Assembly: GCF_030369675.1 (NCBI RefSeq)
Contig: NZ_CP128477.1
Coordinates: forward strand, 248,001 to 312,000
Direction of reading: 5' to 3'
Length of the DNA: 64,000 bases
DNA from: Peteryoungia algae
Lineage (GTDB): Bacteria > Pseudomonadota > Alphaproteobacteria > Rhizobiales > Rhizobiaceae
Below, in pieces: positions 18,475-26,930 of this stretch. How positions within the stretch are numbered: the stretch's first letter is position 1; every line of letters starts with the position of its first letter. The notes below the pieces were generated by a model that saw only the letters and a list, made by a program, of their open reading frames with translations, searched no databases and was not told the origin of the DNA. The position numbers and the translations under genes were made by a program.

Positions 18475-19701
18475 TCAGCCGGATGCATTCAGCGCACGCA
18501 AGCGCGCTTCGATGAAGGCGACCTCATGCGCCTGGGCCGTCAGCTCCTGGGCGGCCTTGTAGCGCTGTCGCGCCTCTTCCACGCGGCCCAGGCGTCGCAG
18601 CAGGTCGGCAGCAACGCTGTGGGCCAAAGAATAGCGCTGCATCAAGGGGTCGGCGAGCAGGGTTTCGACCTGCAGGAGGCCGGCGGAAGGTCCTTCGACT
18701 TCGGCCAGTGCCACCGCCCGATTGAGCCGGACCACGGGTGAGGGAGATGCCTCGAGCAGCAGGTCATAGAGGCTGACGATGCGCCGCCAATCGGTGTCTG
18801 CCATGCTGGGGGACAGTGCGTGACACAGCGCAATCGATGCCTGCAGACCGTAAGCGCCAATCTCTCCGGCCGCGTGGATGCGGCATAGGAGCGCCTCGCC
18901 TTCCGCGATCAGGCTGCGGTCCCAGAGGTCGCGGTCTTGGTCTGCAAGCAGGACAAGGTCTCCGCGCGCGTCGAGCCTGGCATGCCGTCGCGACTGCTGG
19001 ATCAGCATCAGCGCGAGAAGCCCGAGGGCCTCTGCATCCGGCAACATCGAGGCGACGAGCCGACCGAGATGGATGGCGTCCTCACACAGCCGCTCGGCGG
19101 CGCCCGCCCGCATGTGTCCCTCGTTGAACAGCAGGTAGATGACCGCGAGAACCGTTTCCAGGCGGCCTTCGAGCGCCTGCCCCTCCGGCACCGTGTAGGG
19201 GATGCGCTGGTCGCGAATGCGAGCCTTGGCCCGCACGATGCGCTGGGCGATCGTGGCCGGCAGGCCCAGAAAGGCTCGGGCGATCTCTTCCGTCGTCAGG
19301 CCGCAGACCTCCCGCAGGGCGAGCGCGATGCGTGCCTCTTCCGGTAGGGCCGGGTGGCAGCAGGTGAAGATCAGCCGCAACATGTCGTCATCGATCGTCA
19401 CGGGCTCATCCTCCGCCTGTTGCGCGAGATCGGAGAGATAGGCGATGTCTTGCTGGTGACGGTCGAGCAAAGCGCGCTTGCGCAGCCGGTCGATGGTCCG
19501 GAATCGACCGGCCGAGACCAGCCATGACACCGGGTTGCGCGGCATGCCCTTGGTCGGCCATTCCCGGGATGCTTCCAGGAAGGCGTCGTGCAGGGCTTCT
19601 TCGGCGAGGTCGAAACTGCCGAGCAGCCGGATCAGCGCGGCACGGATGCGTGGCGCCGACTGCCGGTAGACGGTCTCGATCTGCTGCGCCGGATCCTGCA
19701 C
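18475..19701 (-). CDS. ECF42-type RNA polymerase sigma factor with C-terminal TPR-like extension
   Basis: 408 residues. Sigma-70 region 2 lies in the first 100 residues (LGSFDLAEEALHDAFLEA, then SWLVSAGRFRTIDRLRKRAL). Region 4 follows (EVCGLTTEEIARAFLGLPA). A helical extension of about 200 residues then includes YLLFNEGHMR and LNRAVALAEVEGP, as in the ECF42 group. These factors lack a separate anti-sigma factor and the extension is thought to control activity. Two DGPF (YCII-like) genes lie directly upstream, which is the hallmark ECF42 context. The gene is separated by nine bases from the DGPF gene and belongs to its operon. The promoter at 20508-20534 matches the reported ECF42 target motif, so autoregulation is likely. 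Confidence 0.92.
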   Translation of the reverse strand: MQDPAQQIETVYRQSAPRIRAALIRLLGSFDLAEEALHDAFLEASREWPTKGMPRNPVSWLVSAGRFRTIDRLRKRALLDRHQQDIAYLSDLAQQAEDEPVTIDDDMLRLIFTCCHPALPEEARIALALREVCGLTTEEIARAFLGLPATIAQRIVRAKARIRDQRIPYTVPEGQALEGRLETVLAVIYLLFNEGHMRAGAAERLCEDAIHLGRLVASMLPDAEALGLLALMLIQQSRRHARLDARGDLVLLADQDRDLWDRSLIAEGEALLCRIHAAGEIGAYGLQASIALCHALSPSMADTDWRRIVSLYDLLLEASPSPVVRLNRAVALAEVEGPSAGLLQVETLLADPLMQRYSLAHSVAADLLRRLGRVEEARQRYKAAQELTAQAHEVAFIEARLRALNASG

Positions 19702-19710
19702 GGGCTTCCC

Positions 19711-20073
19711 TCAGGCTCCGTCCAGCACGAGCGTCCGCACCGGCCGGACCTCCACCACGCTGTGTTGCAGTGATGGAATGGCCGACGCGATCCGGATCGC
19801 TTCATCGAGATCCCGGGCTTCGAGCAGGTAGAAGCCTCCGATATGCTCCCGGCTTTCGGCAAAGGGACCGTCATGCACCGTGATGCCCTTGGCCGAGCGC
19901 CGGATTGTCATCGCGCGTTCGGGTTCCTCCAGCGCTTCCGACACGATGTGGTGGCCAGATGCGATAATGCTCTCGTCGAAGGTGAAATGCTCGGCGACGA
20001 TCCGACGGTGGTCGGCCTCGGAAATTGCCGCGATCTCCTGCGGATTGGTATGGATGAAGCAGACGAAACGCAT
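19711..20073 (-). CDS. DGPF-domain protein (YCII-related), ECF42-associated
   Basis: 120 residues. It starts MRFVCFIHTNPQE and carries the name-giving motif HDGPFAESREHIGGFYLLE. The fold is a small ferredoxin-like dimer related to YciI. Function is unknown, though DGPF proteins are consistently encoded beside ECF42 sigma factors. Its ATG overlaps the previous stop by one base (TGATG), so translation is coupled. Confidence 0.92.
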   Translation of the reverse strand: MRFVCFIHTNPQEIAAISEADHRRIVAEHFTFDESIIASGHHIVSEALEEPERAMTIRRSAKGITVHDGPFAESREHIGGFYLLEARDLDEAIRIASAIPSLQHSVVEVRPVRTLVLDGA

Positions 20074-20459
20074 CAGGAAGCCTCCTCGACCATGGCGGGT
20101 TCGTCATGTTCGGGAATATGGCACAAGGCCCGGACTTCGATACTGCCATAGCGGGCGATCGGGACCTGGCTTGCGAGCTGGGTGGCTTCGGCAAAGTCGC
20201 GCGCCTCGATCAGCAGGAAACCGCCGAGATGTTCGCGGCTTTCCGTGAAAGGCCCGTCGGTCGTCGTGAGCTGGCCCTGGCGGACCCTCAGGGTGAGCGC
20301 CGTATCGGGTGAGGCCAGAGGGGAGGCGAGCAGAAGATGACCGCGTTCGGCGAGCTCGCGGTCATAGGCCAGCGATTGTCGATCGAGCTCGCGGTGTTCC
20401 AGGGGGCTCAAGGCCGCCATAACCTGCTCGTCGAGCCAGACCTGACACAGATATTTCAT
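20073..20459 (-). CDS. DGPF-domain protein (YCII-related), first gene of the ECF42 operon
   Basis: 128 residues, beginning MKYLCQVWLDEQ, with TTDGPFTESREHLGGFLLIEA. It is a second, divergent paralogue of the adjacent DGPF protein. The start at 20459 is preceded by GAGGATT. It lies 48 bases downstream of the ECF42-type promoter -10 element. The biochemical role is unknown. Confidence 0.9.
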   Translation of the reverse strand: MKYLCQVWLDEQVMAALSPLEHRELDRQSLAYDRELAERGHLLLASPLASPDTALTLRVRQGQLTTTDGPFTESREHLGGFLLIEARDFAEATQLASQVPIARYGSIEVRALCHIPEHDEPAMVEEAS

Positions 20460-20506
20460 GCAGAAATCCTCCCGGTTTTCCGCCGGATGGTGGCGGATAC
20501 CAGCCT

Positions 20507-20591
20507 TGTCGATTTCATCATCGCGAAATCGACAATGGAGCGCACGAAAAAAATCCGGCAGCTCTGTCGATTGGACAGGCGACCGGCCGAC
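20507..20591 (+). promoter_or_regulatory. Two ECF42-type promoters on the plus strand
   Basis: On the plus strand TGTCGA-N17-CGAC occurs twice: at 20507-20533, the mirror image of the operon promoter, and again at 20565-20570 with CGAC at 20588-20591. Both point toward the small ORF at 20620. The second would start transcription about 20 bases before its ribosome-binding site GGAGG. Confidence 0.6.
20508..20534 (-). promoter_or_regulatory. ECF42-type promoter of the DGPF-DGPF-sigma operon
   Basis: Reading the minus strand, TGTCGA (20534-20529) is followed after exactly 17 bases by CGAC (20511-20508). To my knowledge the reported ECF42 promoter is TGTCGA at -35 and CGAC or CGTC at -10. The site is embedded in a perfect inverted repeat with 11-bp arms, TTGTCGATTTC and GAAATCGACAA, and an 8-bp centre (20506-20535). 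The same promoter is therefore also spelled on the opposite strand. Confidence 0.8.
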
Positions 20592-20619
20592 CAGGGGCAC
20601 ACGCTGACTGGAGGATGCC

Positions 20620-20829
20620 ATGCATGTCGTCGAAGCCGCCCTGTTCGAAGCCCTGACCCAAAGCCGGAGACCTGCAAGGCCGGCCGTTGATCCGCAGCGC
20701 GTCAAACCCTCAGGAGACCCGCGAAACCCTTTGCCCTTGTCGATGCTTTCGCGCATGACAGCCCGGGTGACGGGTCTGGCGAACCGCCTCCGTCATCCGG
20801 GTGGTCATCGGGTTCAAGGCATGAGCTGA
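20620..20829 (+). CDS. Hypothetical 69-residue protein downstream of ECF42-type promoters
   Basis: The ORF starts ATG after CTGGAGGATGCC, a good ribosome-binding site, and ends overlapping the last 16 bases of the convergent SDR gene. The product begins MHVVEAALFEALTQS and is Arg- and Pro-rich, with no recognised domain, signal or membrane segment. The two promoters upstream are the reason to consider it real. It may instead be a noncoding transcript. Codon use is not clearly like its neighbours, so it stays tentative. Confidence 0.35.
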   Translation: MHVVEAALFEALTQSRRPARPAVDPQRVKPSGDPRNPLPLSMLSRMTARVTGLANRLRHPGGHRVQGMS

Positions 20830-21587
20830 CCGCCATTGACGTCGATCGTCTGGCCGGTGATGTAGCCCGACAGCATTGGCGAGGCGAGAAAGAGATAGGC
20901 GCCAACGCAGTCATCAGGCGTGCCGGTGCGCTTCAGGGGTACACTGCCAGCGACCTGGTCGAGCTGGCCGGGCAGCGCAAACTTGTCCTGGAAGGGCGTC
21001 ACGATGACACCGGGTGCCACCGCATTGACGCGGATATCGTATTTCCCGATTTCCAGCGCCATGCCCTTGGTGATGGCGCCGACAAATGCCTTCGAGGAGC
21101 CATAGACACCGGAACCCGCCGTGCCACCGGTGCGGGCCGAGATTGATGTCGTGTTGATGACGAAGCCGCCCTGTTTCTTCAGATGCACAATCGCTGCTTG
21201 CGTGGTGGATAGCACGGAGCGGGCGTTCACATCCATCACCTTGTCGTATTGGGCGTCCGTCATGTCCTCGTAGAGCACGCGGCCGATCATGCTGCCTGCA
21301 TTGTTGATCACCCCGTCGAGCCGGCCGAAGGCCTTGGCGACATGAGCGACCGCCTCGGCCATGGCTTCGGAAGATGCAGCATCGGCCTTGACCAGCACGA
21401 CGCTGCCGCCGGCCGCGTCAATGTCGCGGGCGATCGCATGAGCGGCTTCCGCATTGGAGTTGTAGTGCAACCCGACCAGCGCGCCCTGAGCGGCGAAGGC
21501 CCGAGCCAGCGCCTCACCGATACCACTCGACGCACCGGTGATGAGCACGGCCTTGCCGGCGAGATCAGGAATTGTAAGTGTTGTCAT
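20814..21587 (-). CDS. SDR-family NAD(P)-dependent oxidoreductase
   Basis: 257 residues. The cofactor motif TGASSGIG is at 17-24, NNAG at 95-98, the catalytic serine in TTSIS (146-150) and Tyr162-x-x-x-Lys166. PGVIVTPF and the C-terminal ITGQTIDVNGGQLMP are typical of classical SDRs such as 3-oxoacyl-ACP reductase or glucose dehydrogenase types. The substrate is unknown. No operon partner is evident. Confidence 0.93.
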   Translation of the reverse strand: MTTLTIPDLAGKAVLITGASSGIGEALARAFAAQGALVGLHYNSNAEAAHAIARDIDAAGGSVVLVKADAASSEAMAEAVAHVAKAFGRLDGVINNAGSMIGRVLYEDMTDAQYDKVMDVNARSVLSTTQAAIVHLKKQGGFVINTTSISARTGGTAGSGVYGSSKAFVGAITKGMALEIGKYDIRVNAVAPGVIVTPFQDKFALPGQLDQVAGSVPLKRTGTPDDCVGAYLFLASPMLSGYITGQTIDVNGGQLMP

Positions 21588-21675
21588 GGCGGTTTCCTCC
21601 TGTTGTCGGACAAGTTTAGACCGGCCTTGCGCCGCTTTGGCAAGGCCGGTTTTGTCGCCGATGACACGATGCGTA

Positions 21676-21963
21676 TCAGACGGTGCGCCACTCGAAGGGC
21701 AGCGGCGCCTCGCGGAAGGCGAAGCGGTCGAGATGGCTCGAAACCACGCCCTTCATCCTCTCCAGCACCTCGGGCGAGTTTGCCTCGATCTCGACAGTGA
21801 GTGCCTGGTCATCCGAGGTCATCACGGCCGTCGCCTCGGGAAACGAGACCACGCCCTTCTGTTCGCCCAGTTCGACCTCCAGCTTGTGCGCCCAGTGCTT
21901 GCAGAGCTGCTGTAGATATTTCCAGCCGCTATCGGTCGGAACCACTGCAATAGTCTTCACCAT
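21676..21963 (-). CDS. DUF2218 domain protein
   Basis: 95 residues matching DUF2218 over its whole length, with YLQQLCKHWAHKLEVEL near residue 16 and the C-terminal HLDRFAFREAPLPFEW. Function is unknown. In other bacteria this domain is often next to or fused with siderophore-interacting FAD reductases. It lies two bases downstream of the PadR gene on the same strand, so the pair forms an operon. A role in iron or metal handling is a context inference. Confidence 0.85.
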   Translation of the reverse strand: MVKTIAVVPTDSGWKYLQQLCKHWAHKLEVELGEQKGVVSFPEATAVMTSDDQALTVEIEANSPEVLERMKGVVSSHLDRFAFREAPLPFEWRTV

Positions 21964-21965
21964 GA

Positions 21966-22562
21966 TCAGAGCCTTTCAATCTTGCCGACCGCCTCATCGA
22001 GAATGCGGGCGACGTCCAGTTGGGTCTCGCGGGTCGTGCCTTCGCGAGACAGACAGTCGTGCAGCGCCTGTTTCAGATTGCCCATCGCGCGGCGGACGGG
22101 AGCCGTGTCCGTGCGTTCACTTACCTTGGCAAGTGCGGTCAGTCGCCCCATGGCGACGGCCAGCTCATCGGCGCGGTCCGTAAGGTGCTGACGGCCGGCT
22201 TCTGTAATGGTCATCAGCTTGCGCGGTCCATCGCTTTCGACTTCCTCCGCAAGGTCCATGTCGAGAAGCAGCGTCATCGTCGGATAGACGACACCCGGCG
22301 AGGGCGCATAGGCGCCGCCGGAGAGGCTCTCGATCTCGCGGATCAGGTCGTAACCGTGGCGTGGCTGGTCTTCGATCAGCTTCAACAGCACGAGCCGAAG
22401 CTCGCCGCCTTCGAACATCCGCCGCCGTTCGCCGCCACGGCCACGCGGGCCACCGCCCATCGGGCCACCAAACGGTCCGCCATGGCGCATGGCATGCATG
22501 GCTTCGCGAAAGGCGAGATAGGGATTGCCGCGCTCGCCGCGGCCGGAATGACACTGTTTCAT
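21966..22562 (-). CDS. PadR-family transcriptional regulator with Gly/His-rich N-terminus
   Basis: 198 residues. A Gly/Arg-rich N-terminal tail (about residues 1-50) containing His residues precedes the PadR winged helix (LRLVLLKLIEDQPRHGYDLI, then YAPSPGVVYPTMTLL), followed by a C-terminal dimerisation helix. The layout resembles YqjI, a nickel/iron-responsive PadR protein with a His-rich N-terminus, so metal sensing is possible but unproven. The DUF2218 gene follows directly. A 12-bp perfect palindrome lies 31 bases upstream of the start and is a likely autoregulatory site. Confidence 0.9.
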   Translation of the reverse strand: MKQCHSGRGERGNPYLAFREAMHAMRHGGPFGGPMGGGPRGRGGERRRMFEGGELRLVLLKLIEDQPRHGYDLIREIESLSGGAYAPSPGVVYPTMTLLLDMDLAEEVESDGPRKLMTITEAGRQHLTDRADELAVAMGRLTALAKVSERTDTAPVRRAMGNLKQALHDCLSREGTTRETQLDVARILDEAVGKIERL

Positions 22563-22589
22563 GATGGTTCTCTCTCAATTGCAATTGCA

Positions 22590-22607
22590 TCTAAGATATA
22601 TCTTGGA
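22590..22607. promoter_or_regulatory. Candidate PadR operator
   Basis: AAGATATATCTT (22593-22604) is a perfect palindrome, extended to 18 bases with one mismatched pair. It is AT-rich in a GC-rich region and lies just upstream of the PadR start, where PadR autoregulatory sites usually are. Confidence 0.6.
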
Positions 22608-22714
22608 ATACTCGTTGCAAGAGGGCGGCGACATTTTCCGAAGGCCAGACTTGGGCCTTGGCTCCGCAAGCGGCGAAGGCCTAGTATGGCATCAAGATTC
22701 GAGGGGAGCAGGCG

Positions 22715-23188
22715 ATGAGCGAAAAGCGGCACGAATACGGGGTCACGATCACCTGGCAGGGCAATACCGGGACGGGCACATCCGGATATCGCGACTATGG
22801 CCGCGATCACCTGATATCGGCTGGCGGAAAGCCGGACATCCTGGCATCCGCAGATCCCGCCTTCCGGGGTGATCCCGCCCGATGGAACCCGGAGGATCTC
22901 TTCCTCGCCTCACTCTCGGCTTGTCACAAGCTCTGGTACCTGCATTTCTGCGCCGTCTCGGGTGTCATCGTGGTGGCCTATGAAGACCATGCCGAAGGGG
23001 TGATGGAGATGGATGCGGACGGGACCGGCCGCTTCGTCGACGTCCTGCTCAAGCCCCGCGTCACCATCAAGCGCGGGACCTTTCCGCAACTGGCCCTTGA
23101 ACTGCACGGCGATGCTCACGAAAAGTGCTTCATCGCCAATTCCGTGAATTTCCCGGTGCGCTGTGAGGTGATGGTCGAGGAGGTCTGA
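22715..23188 (+). CDS. OsmC family peroxiredoxin-like protein
   Basis: 157 residues with the OsmC fold. The two reactive cysteines are Cys70 in LSACHKLWYLH and Cys138 in HEKCFIANS. Family members reduce organic hydroperoxides. The WQGNTGTGTSGYRDYGRDH N-terminal strand region matches the OsmC/YhfA-like subgroup more than Ohr. It is cytosolic, with no signal. It is convergent with the LysR gene. Confidence 0.9.
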   Translation: MSEKRHEYGVTITWQGNTGTGTSGYRDYGRDHLISAGGKPDILASADPAFRGDPARWNPEDLFLASLSACHKLWYLHFCAVSGVIVVAYEDHAEGVMEMDADGTGRFVDVLLKPRVTIKRGTFPQLALELHGDAHEKCFIANSVNFPVRCEVMVEEV

Positions 23189-23200
23189 GCTTTCTCTGTC

Positions 23201-24085
23201 TCAGGTCCGCAGCGCCGTGATCAGCGCCCGCAGCGCCGGCGGCGATTGGCGGCGGCTGGGATGGTAGAGGTGTAGCCCGGGGAAGGGCACGCACCACGCG
23301 TCCAGCACCTGTATCAGCCTACCGTCCGCGATCTCGTCCGCGACTTCCTCCTCCATCATGTAGCCGAGTGCGGCGCCAGAACGAACGGCCGCCGCCATCA
23401 GAGCGCCGTCATTGGCGATGAACTGGCAATTCGGGCGGATGTTGAACTCGCGGCCGTCCTCTTCGAGATCCCAGGGCATGATGGCGCCGGATCTCAAGCG
23501 AAAGCCGACACAGACATGATTTTTCAGGTCGGCCGGTTTCTTCGGAAGCGGGTACTGCTCGAAATAGGCGGGCGTGCCGATGATGACGGCTCGGAGCGTC
23601 GGTCCGACAGGGATGGCGATCATGTCCTTGTCGACCGACATGTGAAAGCGGATCCCGGCATCGAAACCTTCCGAGACGATATCGCTCAGGCGATCCTCGA
23701 CATTGACTTCGACCTTGACCTCGGGATGGGCGAGCAGGAAGGCTGGAAGCTTCTGGAGCAGCACGGTTTGCGCGGCATAGGTCGATGCCGTCAACCGCAC
23801 CGTGCCCGAGACGCGACTGCGCCAATGAGCGAGCGAGGCCAGGCCTTCCTCGATGCTGGTAAGTGCCGGCGATACCGTGTCGAGCAGGCGCTCACCCGCC
23901 TCGGTCGGAGCGACGCTGCGGGTCGTGCGGGCCAATAGCCGCACGTCGAGTCGTGCCTCAAGATTGCGCATGGCGTGGCTGAGCGCCGACGGTGAAATGC
24001 CGAGCTTGGCCGCGGCCCGCGTGAAGCTGCGCTCGCGGGCGACGCTGGCAAAGGCGAGCAGATCATTGAGCTCATTGCGTTCCAT
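23201..24085 (-). CDS. LysR-family transcriptional regulator
   Basis: 294 residues. The N-terminal helix-turn-helix includes FTRAAAKLGISPSALSHAMR (about 21-40), followed by a substrate-binding domain with GFDAGIRFHMSVDKDMIAIP. It is divergent from an aldo/keto reductase gene, the usual arrangement in which the regulator controls its neighbour. The effector is unknown. Confidence 0.93.
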   Translation of the reverse strand: MERNELNDLLAFASVARERSFTRAAAKLGISPSALSHAMRNLEARLDVRLLARTTRSVAPTEAGERLLDTVSPALTSIEEGLASLAHWRSRVSGTVRLTASTYAAQTVLLQKLPAFLLAHPEVKVEVNVEDRLSDIVSEGFDAGIRFHMSVDKDMIAIPVGPTLRAVIIGTPAYFEQYPLPKKPADLKNHVCVGFRLRSGAIMPWDLEEDGREFNIRPNCQFIANDGALMAAAVRSGAALGYMMEEEVADEIADGRLIQVLDAWCVPFPGLHLYHPSRRQSPPALRALITALRT

Positions 24086-24183
24086 TCATGCAAGTTGCTC
24101 ATAAAGGCATGCAGGGTGCAAGCACTAATCCAGATGCTCCTGACGCTCTATCTCCAGTGTCGACGCAAAGAAGGAGCGGACAC

Positions 24184-25284
24184 ATGAACCTGACCGATTA
24201 TCGCACGCTGGGCCGTTCGGGCCTGATCGTCAGCCCTCTGGCGCTGGGAACCATGACCTTCGGCGCCGAGCGCTGGGGCGCTGGCGAGAATGTCGCGCGG
24301 GCCCTGTTCGACGCCTATGTCGGTTCCGGCGGCAATTTTCTCGATACGGCCGACATCTATTCAGGCGGCCAGAGCGAGGAAATGCTGGGCCGGTTCGTCG
24401 CCGATAGCGGATCGCGCGACCGTCTGGTGATTGCGACCAAATCCGGCTTTGCCCGCGGCCAGGGCACACCGCTCTGGGCAGGCAACGGCGCCAAGAATAT
24501 CCGCCTTGGCATCGAGGGCTCGTTGACGCGGCTGAAGACCGATTACATCGACATGTATTGGATGCATGTCTGGGACAAGGTCACGCCGGCGGAGGACGTG
24601 CTCGAAACGCTCGTCCAGGCCGTACGCTCTGGCAAGATCCTCCATTACGGCTTCTCGAACACGCCCGCCTGGTATGTGGCGAAGGTGGCGACGCTCGCCG
24701 CCGCCCATGGCCTGCCGACCCCGATCGGTCTGCAATTTGGCCATTCGCTGATCGAGCGCGGCGTCGAGCTGGAGGTCTTGCCGGCTGCAGGAGAGTTCGG
24801 AATGGGGCTTGTCCCGTGGAGCCCACTGGCCTTTGGTCTGCTCACCGGCAAATATGATCGTGGCATGCTGGAGCGCGCGAACCGACCGACAGAGCTGCCC
24901 GACAGGGGTGCGAAGAGCTCTGAGAGCGAAAGTGACGGCCGCCTGAATGGCGACAATCCCTATGGCGGCATGCTGTTTACCGAGCGCAACTTCGCTATCG
25001 TCGATGTCGTGAAAGAAGTGGCCGGTGAACTGGGCCGGTCTCCGGCAGAGGTGGCGCTCGCCTGGGGCACCGGGCGCAAGGGCGTCTCCTCCGTGCTCGT
25101 CGGTGCCAGTCGCGTTGAGCAGTTGACGCAGAACATCGCCTCGCTCGACATCATCTTGGACGATGATCAACTGCGCCGGCTCGACGAGGTGAGTGCGCTA
25201 CCGCTGCTCAATCCCTACTTCATCTTCAAGATGCCGTCGGAGGCCTTGTTCGGCGGTTCGAAAGTGACGGCTTGGCAGGACTGA
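24184..25284 (+). CDS. Aldo/keto reductase
   Basis: 366 residues. The AKR tetrad is visible: Asp54 and Tyr59 in FLDTADIYSGG, Lys86 in ATKSGFARG and His128 in YWMHVWD. The enzyme reduces aldehydes with NADPH. The sequence type (LGTMTFGAERWG) resembles YajO/Tas-like AKRs. The start at 24184 has GAAGGAG nearby. It is divergent from the LysR gene, which probably regulates it. Confidence 0.92.
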   Translation: MNLTDYRTLGRSGLIVSPLALGTMTFGAERWGAGENVARALFDAYVGSGGNFLDTADIYSGGQSEEMLGRFVADSGSRDRLVIATKSGFARGQGTPLWAGNGAKNIRLGIEGSLTRLKTDYIDMYWMHVWDKVTPAEDVLETLVQAVRSGKILHYGFSNTPAWYVAKVATLAAAHGLPTPIGLQFGHSLIERGVELEVLPAAGEFGMGLVPWSPLAFGLLTGKYDRGMLERANRPTELPDRGAKSSESESDGRLNGDNPYGGMLFTERNFAIVDVVKEVAGELGRSPAEVALAWGTGRKGVSSVLVGASRVEQLTQNIASLDIILDDDQLRRLDEVSALPLLNPYFIFKMPSEALFGGSKVTAWQD

Positions 25285-25287
25285 ACG

Positions 25288-25313
25288 AAAACGGGCGGCC
25301 CATGGGCCGCCCG
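25288..25313 (-). terminator. Terminator of the AMP nucleosidase gene
   Basis: A 22-bp perfect palindrome (25292-25313, CGGGCGGCCC and its complement) is followed on the minus strand by TTTT. It sits between convergent genes and may stop both. Confidence 0.8.
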
Positions 25314-25324
25314 CGTGACTTCGA

Positions 25325-26827
25325 TTACTGAAACGCCGTCTCGAAGAAGCTTCGAAGCTTGCGCGAATGCAGCGCCTCGGTCGGCATGGCGCCGAGCTTT
25401 TCCAGCGCCCGGATGCCGATCTGCAGATGCTGGCTGACCTGCGTCTTGTAGAAGGCCGTCGCCATGCCCGGAAGTTTCAGCTCCCCATGCAGCGGCTTGT
25501 CGGAAACGCAGAGCAGCGTCCCATAGGGCACGCGGAAGCGGAAGCCGTTGGCGGCGATCGTTGCCGATTCCATGTCGAGCGCAATGGCGCGCGCCTGCGA
25601 CAGGCGCTTGACCGGTCCGCGCTGGTCGCGCAGTTCCCAGTTGCGGTTGTCGATCGTCGCGACCGTGCCGGTGCGCATGATGCGCTTGAGTTCGAAGCCC
25701 TCGTAGCCGGTGATCTCCTCGACCGCGTCTTCGAGTGCCAGCTGCACTTCCGACAGGGCCGGGATCGGCACCCAGACGGGCAGGTCATCGTCGAGCACGT
25801 GATCCTCGCGCATATAGGCATGTGCCAGCACATAGTCGCCGAGACGCTGGCTGTTGCGAAGCCCGGCGCAATGGCCGAGCATGAGCCAGGCGTGCGGTCT
25901 GAGAACCGCGATATGGTCGGTGATCGTCTTGGCGTTGGAGGGCCCGACGCCGATATTGACGACGGTGATGCCACCATGCCCCTTTTTCTTCAGGTGATAG
26001 GCCGGCATCTGCGGCAGGCGCCCGAGCGCGACACCTTCCGTCGGCTCTGTATGGCCCGCGGGTGTTACAACATTGCCGGGCTCGATGAAGGCGGTGTATC
26101 CGCTGCCGCCGTCAGCCATCAGTTTGCGCGCATAGGCGCAGAATTCGTCGACATAGAACTGGTAATTCGTGAACAGAACGAAGTTCTGGAAGTGGTTCGC
26201 GCTCGTCGCCGTATAATGCGAAAGCCTTGCCAGCGAGTAGTCGATGCGCTGCGCCGTGAAGGGCGCCAGCGGATGCGGCTGGCCGGGCAGGGGCTCGTAT
26301 TCGCCATTGGCAATCTCGTCATCGGTGACCGTGAGATCGGGCGTGTCGAAAATGTCGCGCAGCTGCATGTCGACGAGCCCGCCGGCAGAGGCTTCGACAT
26401 GGGCGCCCTCCGCGAAGGCGAAATGCAGGGGGATCGGCGTTGCCGATTCCGATACCGTGATCGGCACCTGATGATTGCGCATCAGGAGCGCGAGCTGTTC
26501 TTTGAGATAATGACGGAACAGCTGCGGTCGAGTGATCGTGGTGGTGTAGATTCCGGGCGACGTCACGTGGCCGTAGGAGCGACGGCTGTCGACATGGCCG
26601 AAGCTCGTCGTCTCGATGCTCACCTGCGGATAGAAGGCGCGGTAGCGGCCTTCGATGGGACCGCCTTTGGCGAGCGCCGAAAAGGCGTCGATCAGGAATG
26701 TCGTATTGCGCTCGTAAAGCGCAGTCAGTGCATCGACGGCCGCAGTCGCGTCCGTGAAAACCTGAGCTGTGAACGGCTCTGGGCTGATGGAGTTCTGGGG
26801 TGCGGGGGACAAGATTCGTGTTTTCAT
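25325..26827 (-). CDS. amn: AMP nucleosidase
   Basis: 500 residues, the family length. It hydrolyses AMP to adenine and ribose 5-phosphate in purine salvage. The N-terminal Amn domain (RYRAFYPQVSIETTSFGHVD) is followed by a phosphorylase-like catalytic domain with VVNIGVGPSNAKTITDHIA, MLGHCAGLRNSQRLGDYVLA and ALDMESATIAANGFR. It is cytosolic and monocistronic. Confidence 0.95.
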   Translation of the reverse strand: MKTRILSPAPQNSISPEPFTAQVFTDATAAVDALTALYERNTTFLIDAFSALAKGGPIEGRYRAFYPQVSIETTSFGHVDSRRSYGHVTSPGIYTTTITRPQLFRHYLKEQLALLMRNHQVPITVSESATPIPLHFAFAEGAHVEASAGGLVDMQLRDIFDTPDLTVTDDEIANGEYEPLPGQPHPLAPFTAQRIDYSLARLSHYTATSANHFQNFVLFTNYQFYVDEFCAYARKLMADGGSGYTAFIEPGNVVTPAGHTEPTEGVALGRLPQMPAYHLKKKGHGGITVVNIGVGPSNAKTITDHIAVLRPHAWLMLGHCAGLRNSQRLGDYVLAHAYMREDHVLDDDLPVWVPIPALSEVQLALEDAVEEITGYEGFELKRIMRTGTVATIDNRNWELRDQRGPVKRLSQARAIALDMESATIAANGFRFRVPYGTLLCVSDKPLHGELKLPGMATAFYKTQVSQHLQIGIRALEKLGAMPTEALHSRKLRSFFETAFQ

Positions 26828-26930
26828 GGCGCATTATAGGAGACGAAATCTGACAAGCAAACGACGTCATAGCGGATGCGTCAAGAATTCTTGCAAGACG
26901 AAACAAGACGCTTGCTGCGCGACGCTTTGA

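Noticed and set aside
24140..24183. TGTCGA before the aldo/keto reductase as another ECF42 promoter
   Set aside because: No CGAC or CGTC follows at 16-17 bases, and the six-base motif alone is common.
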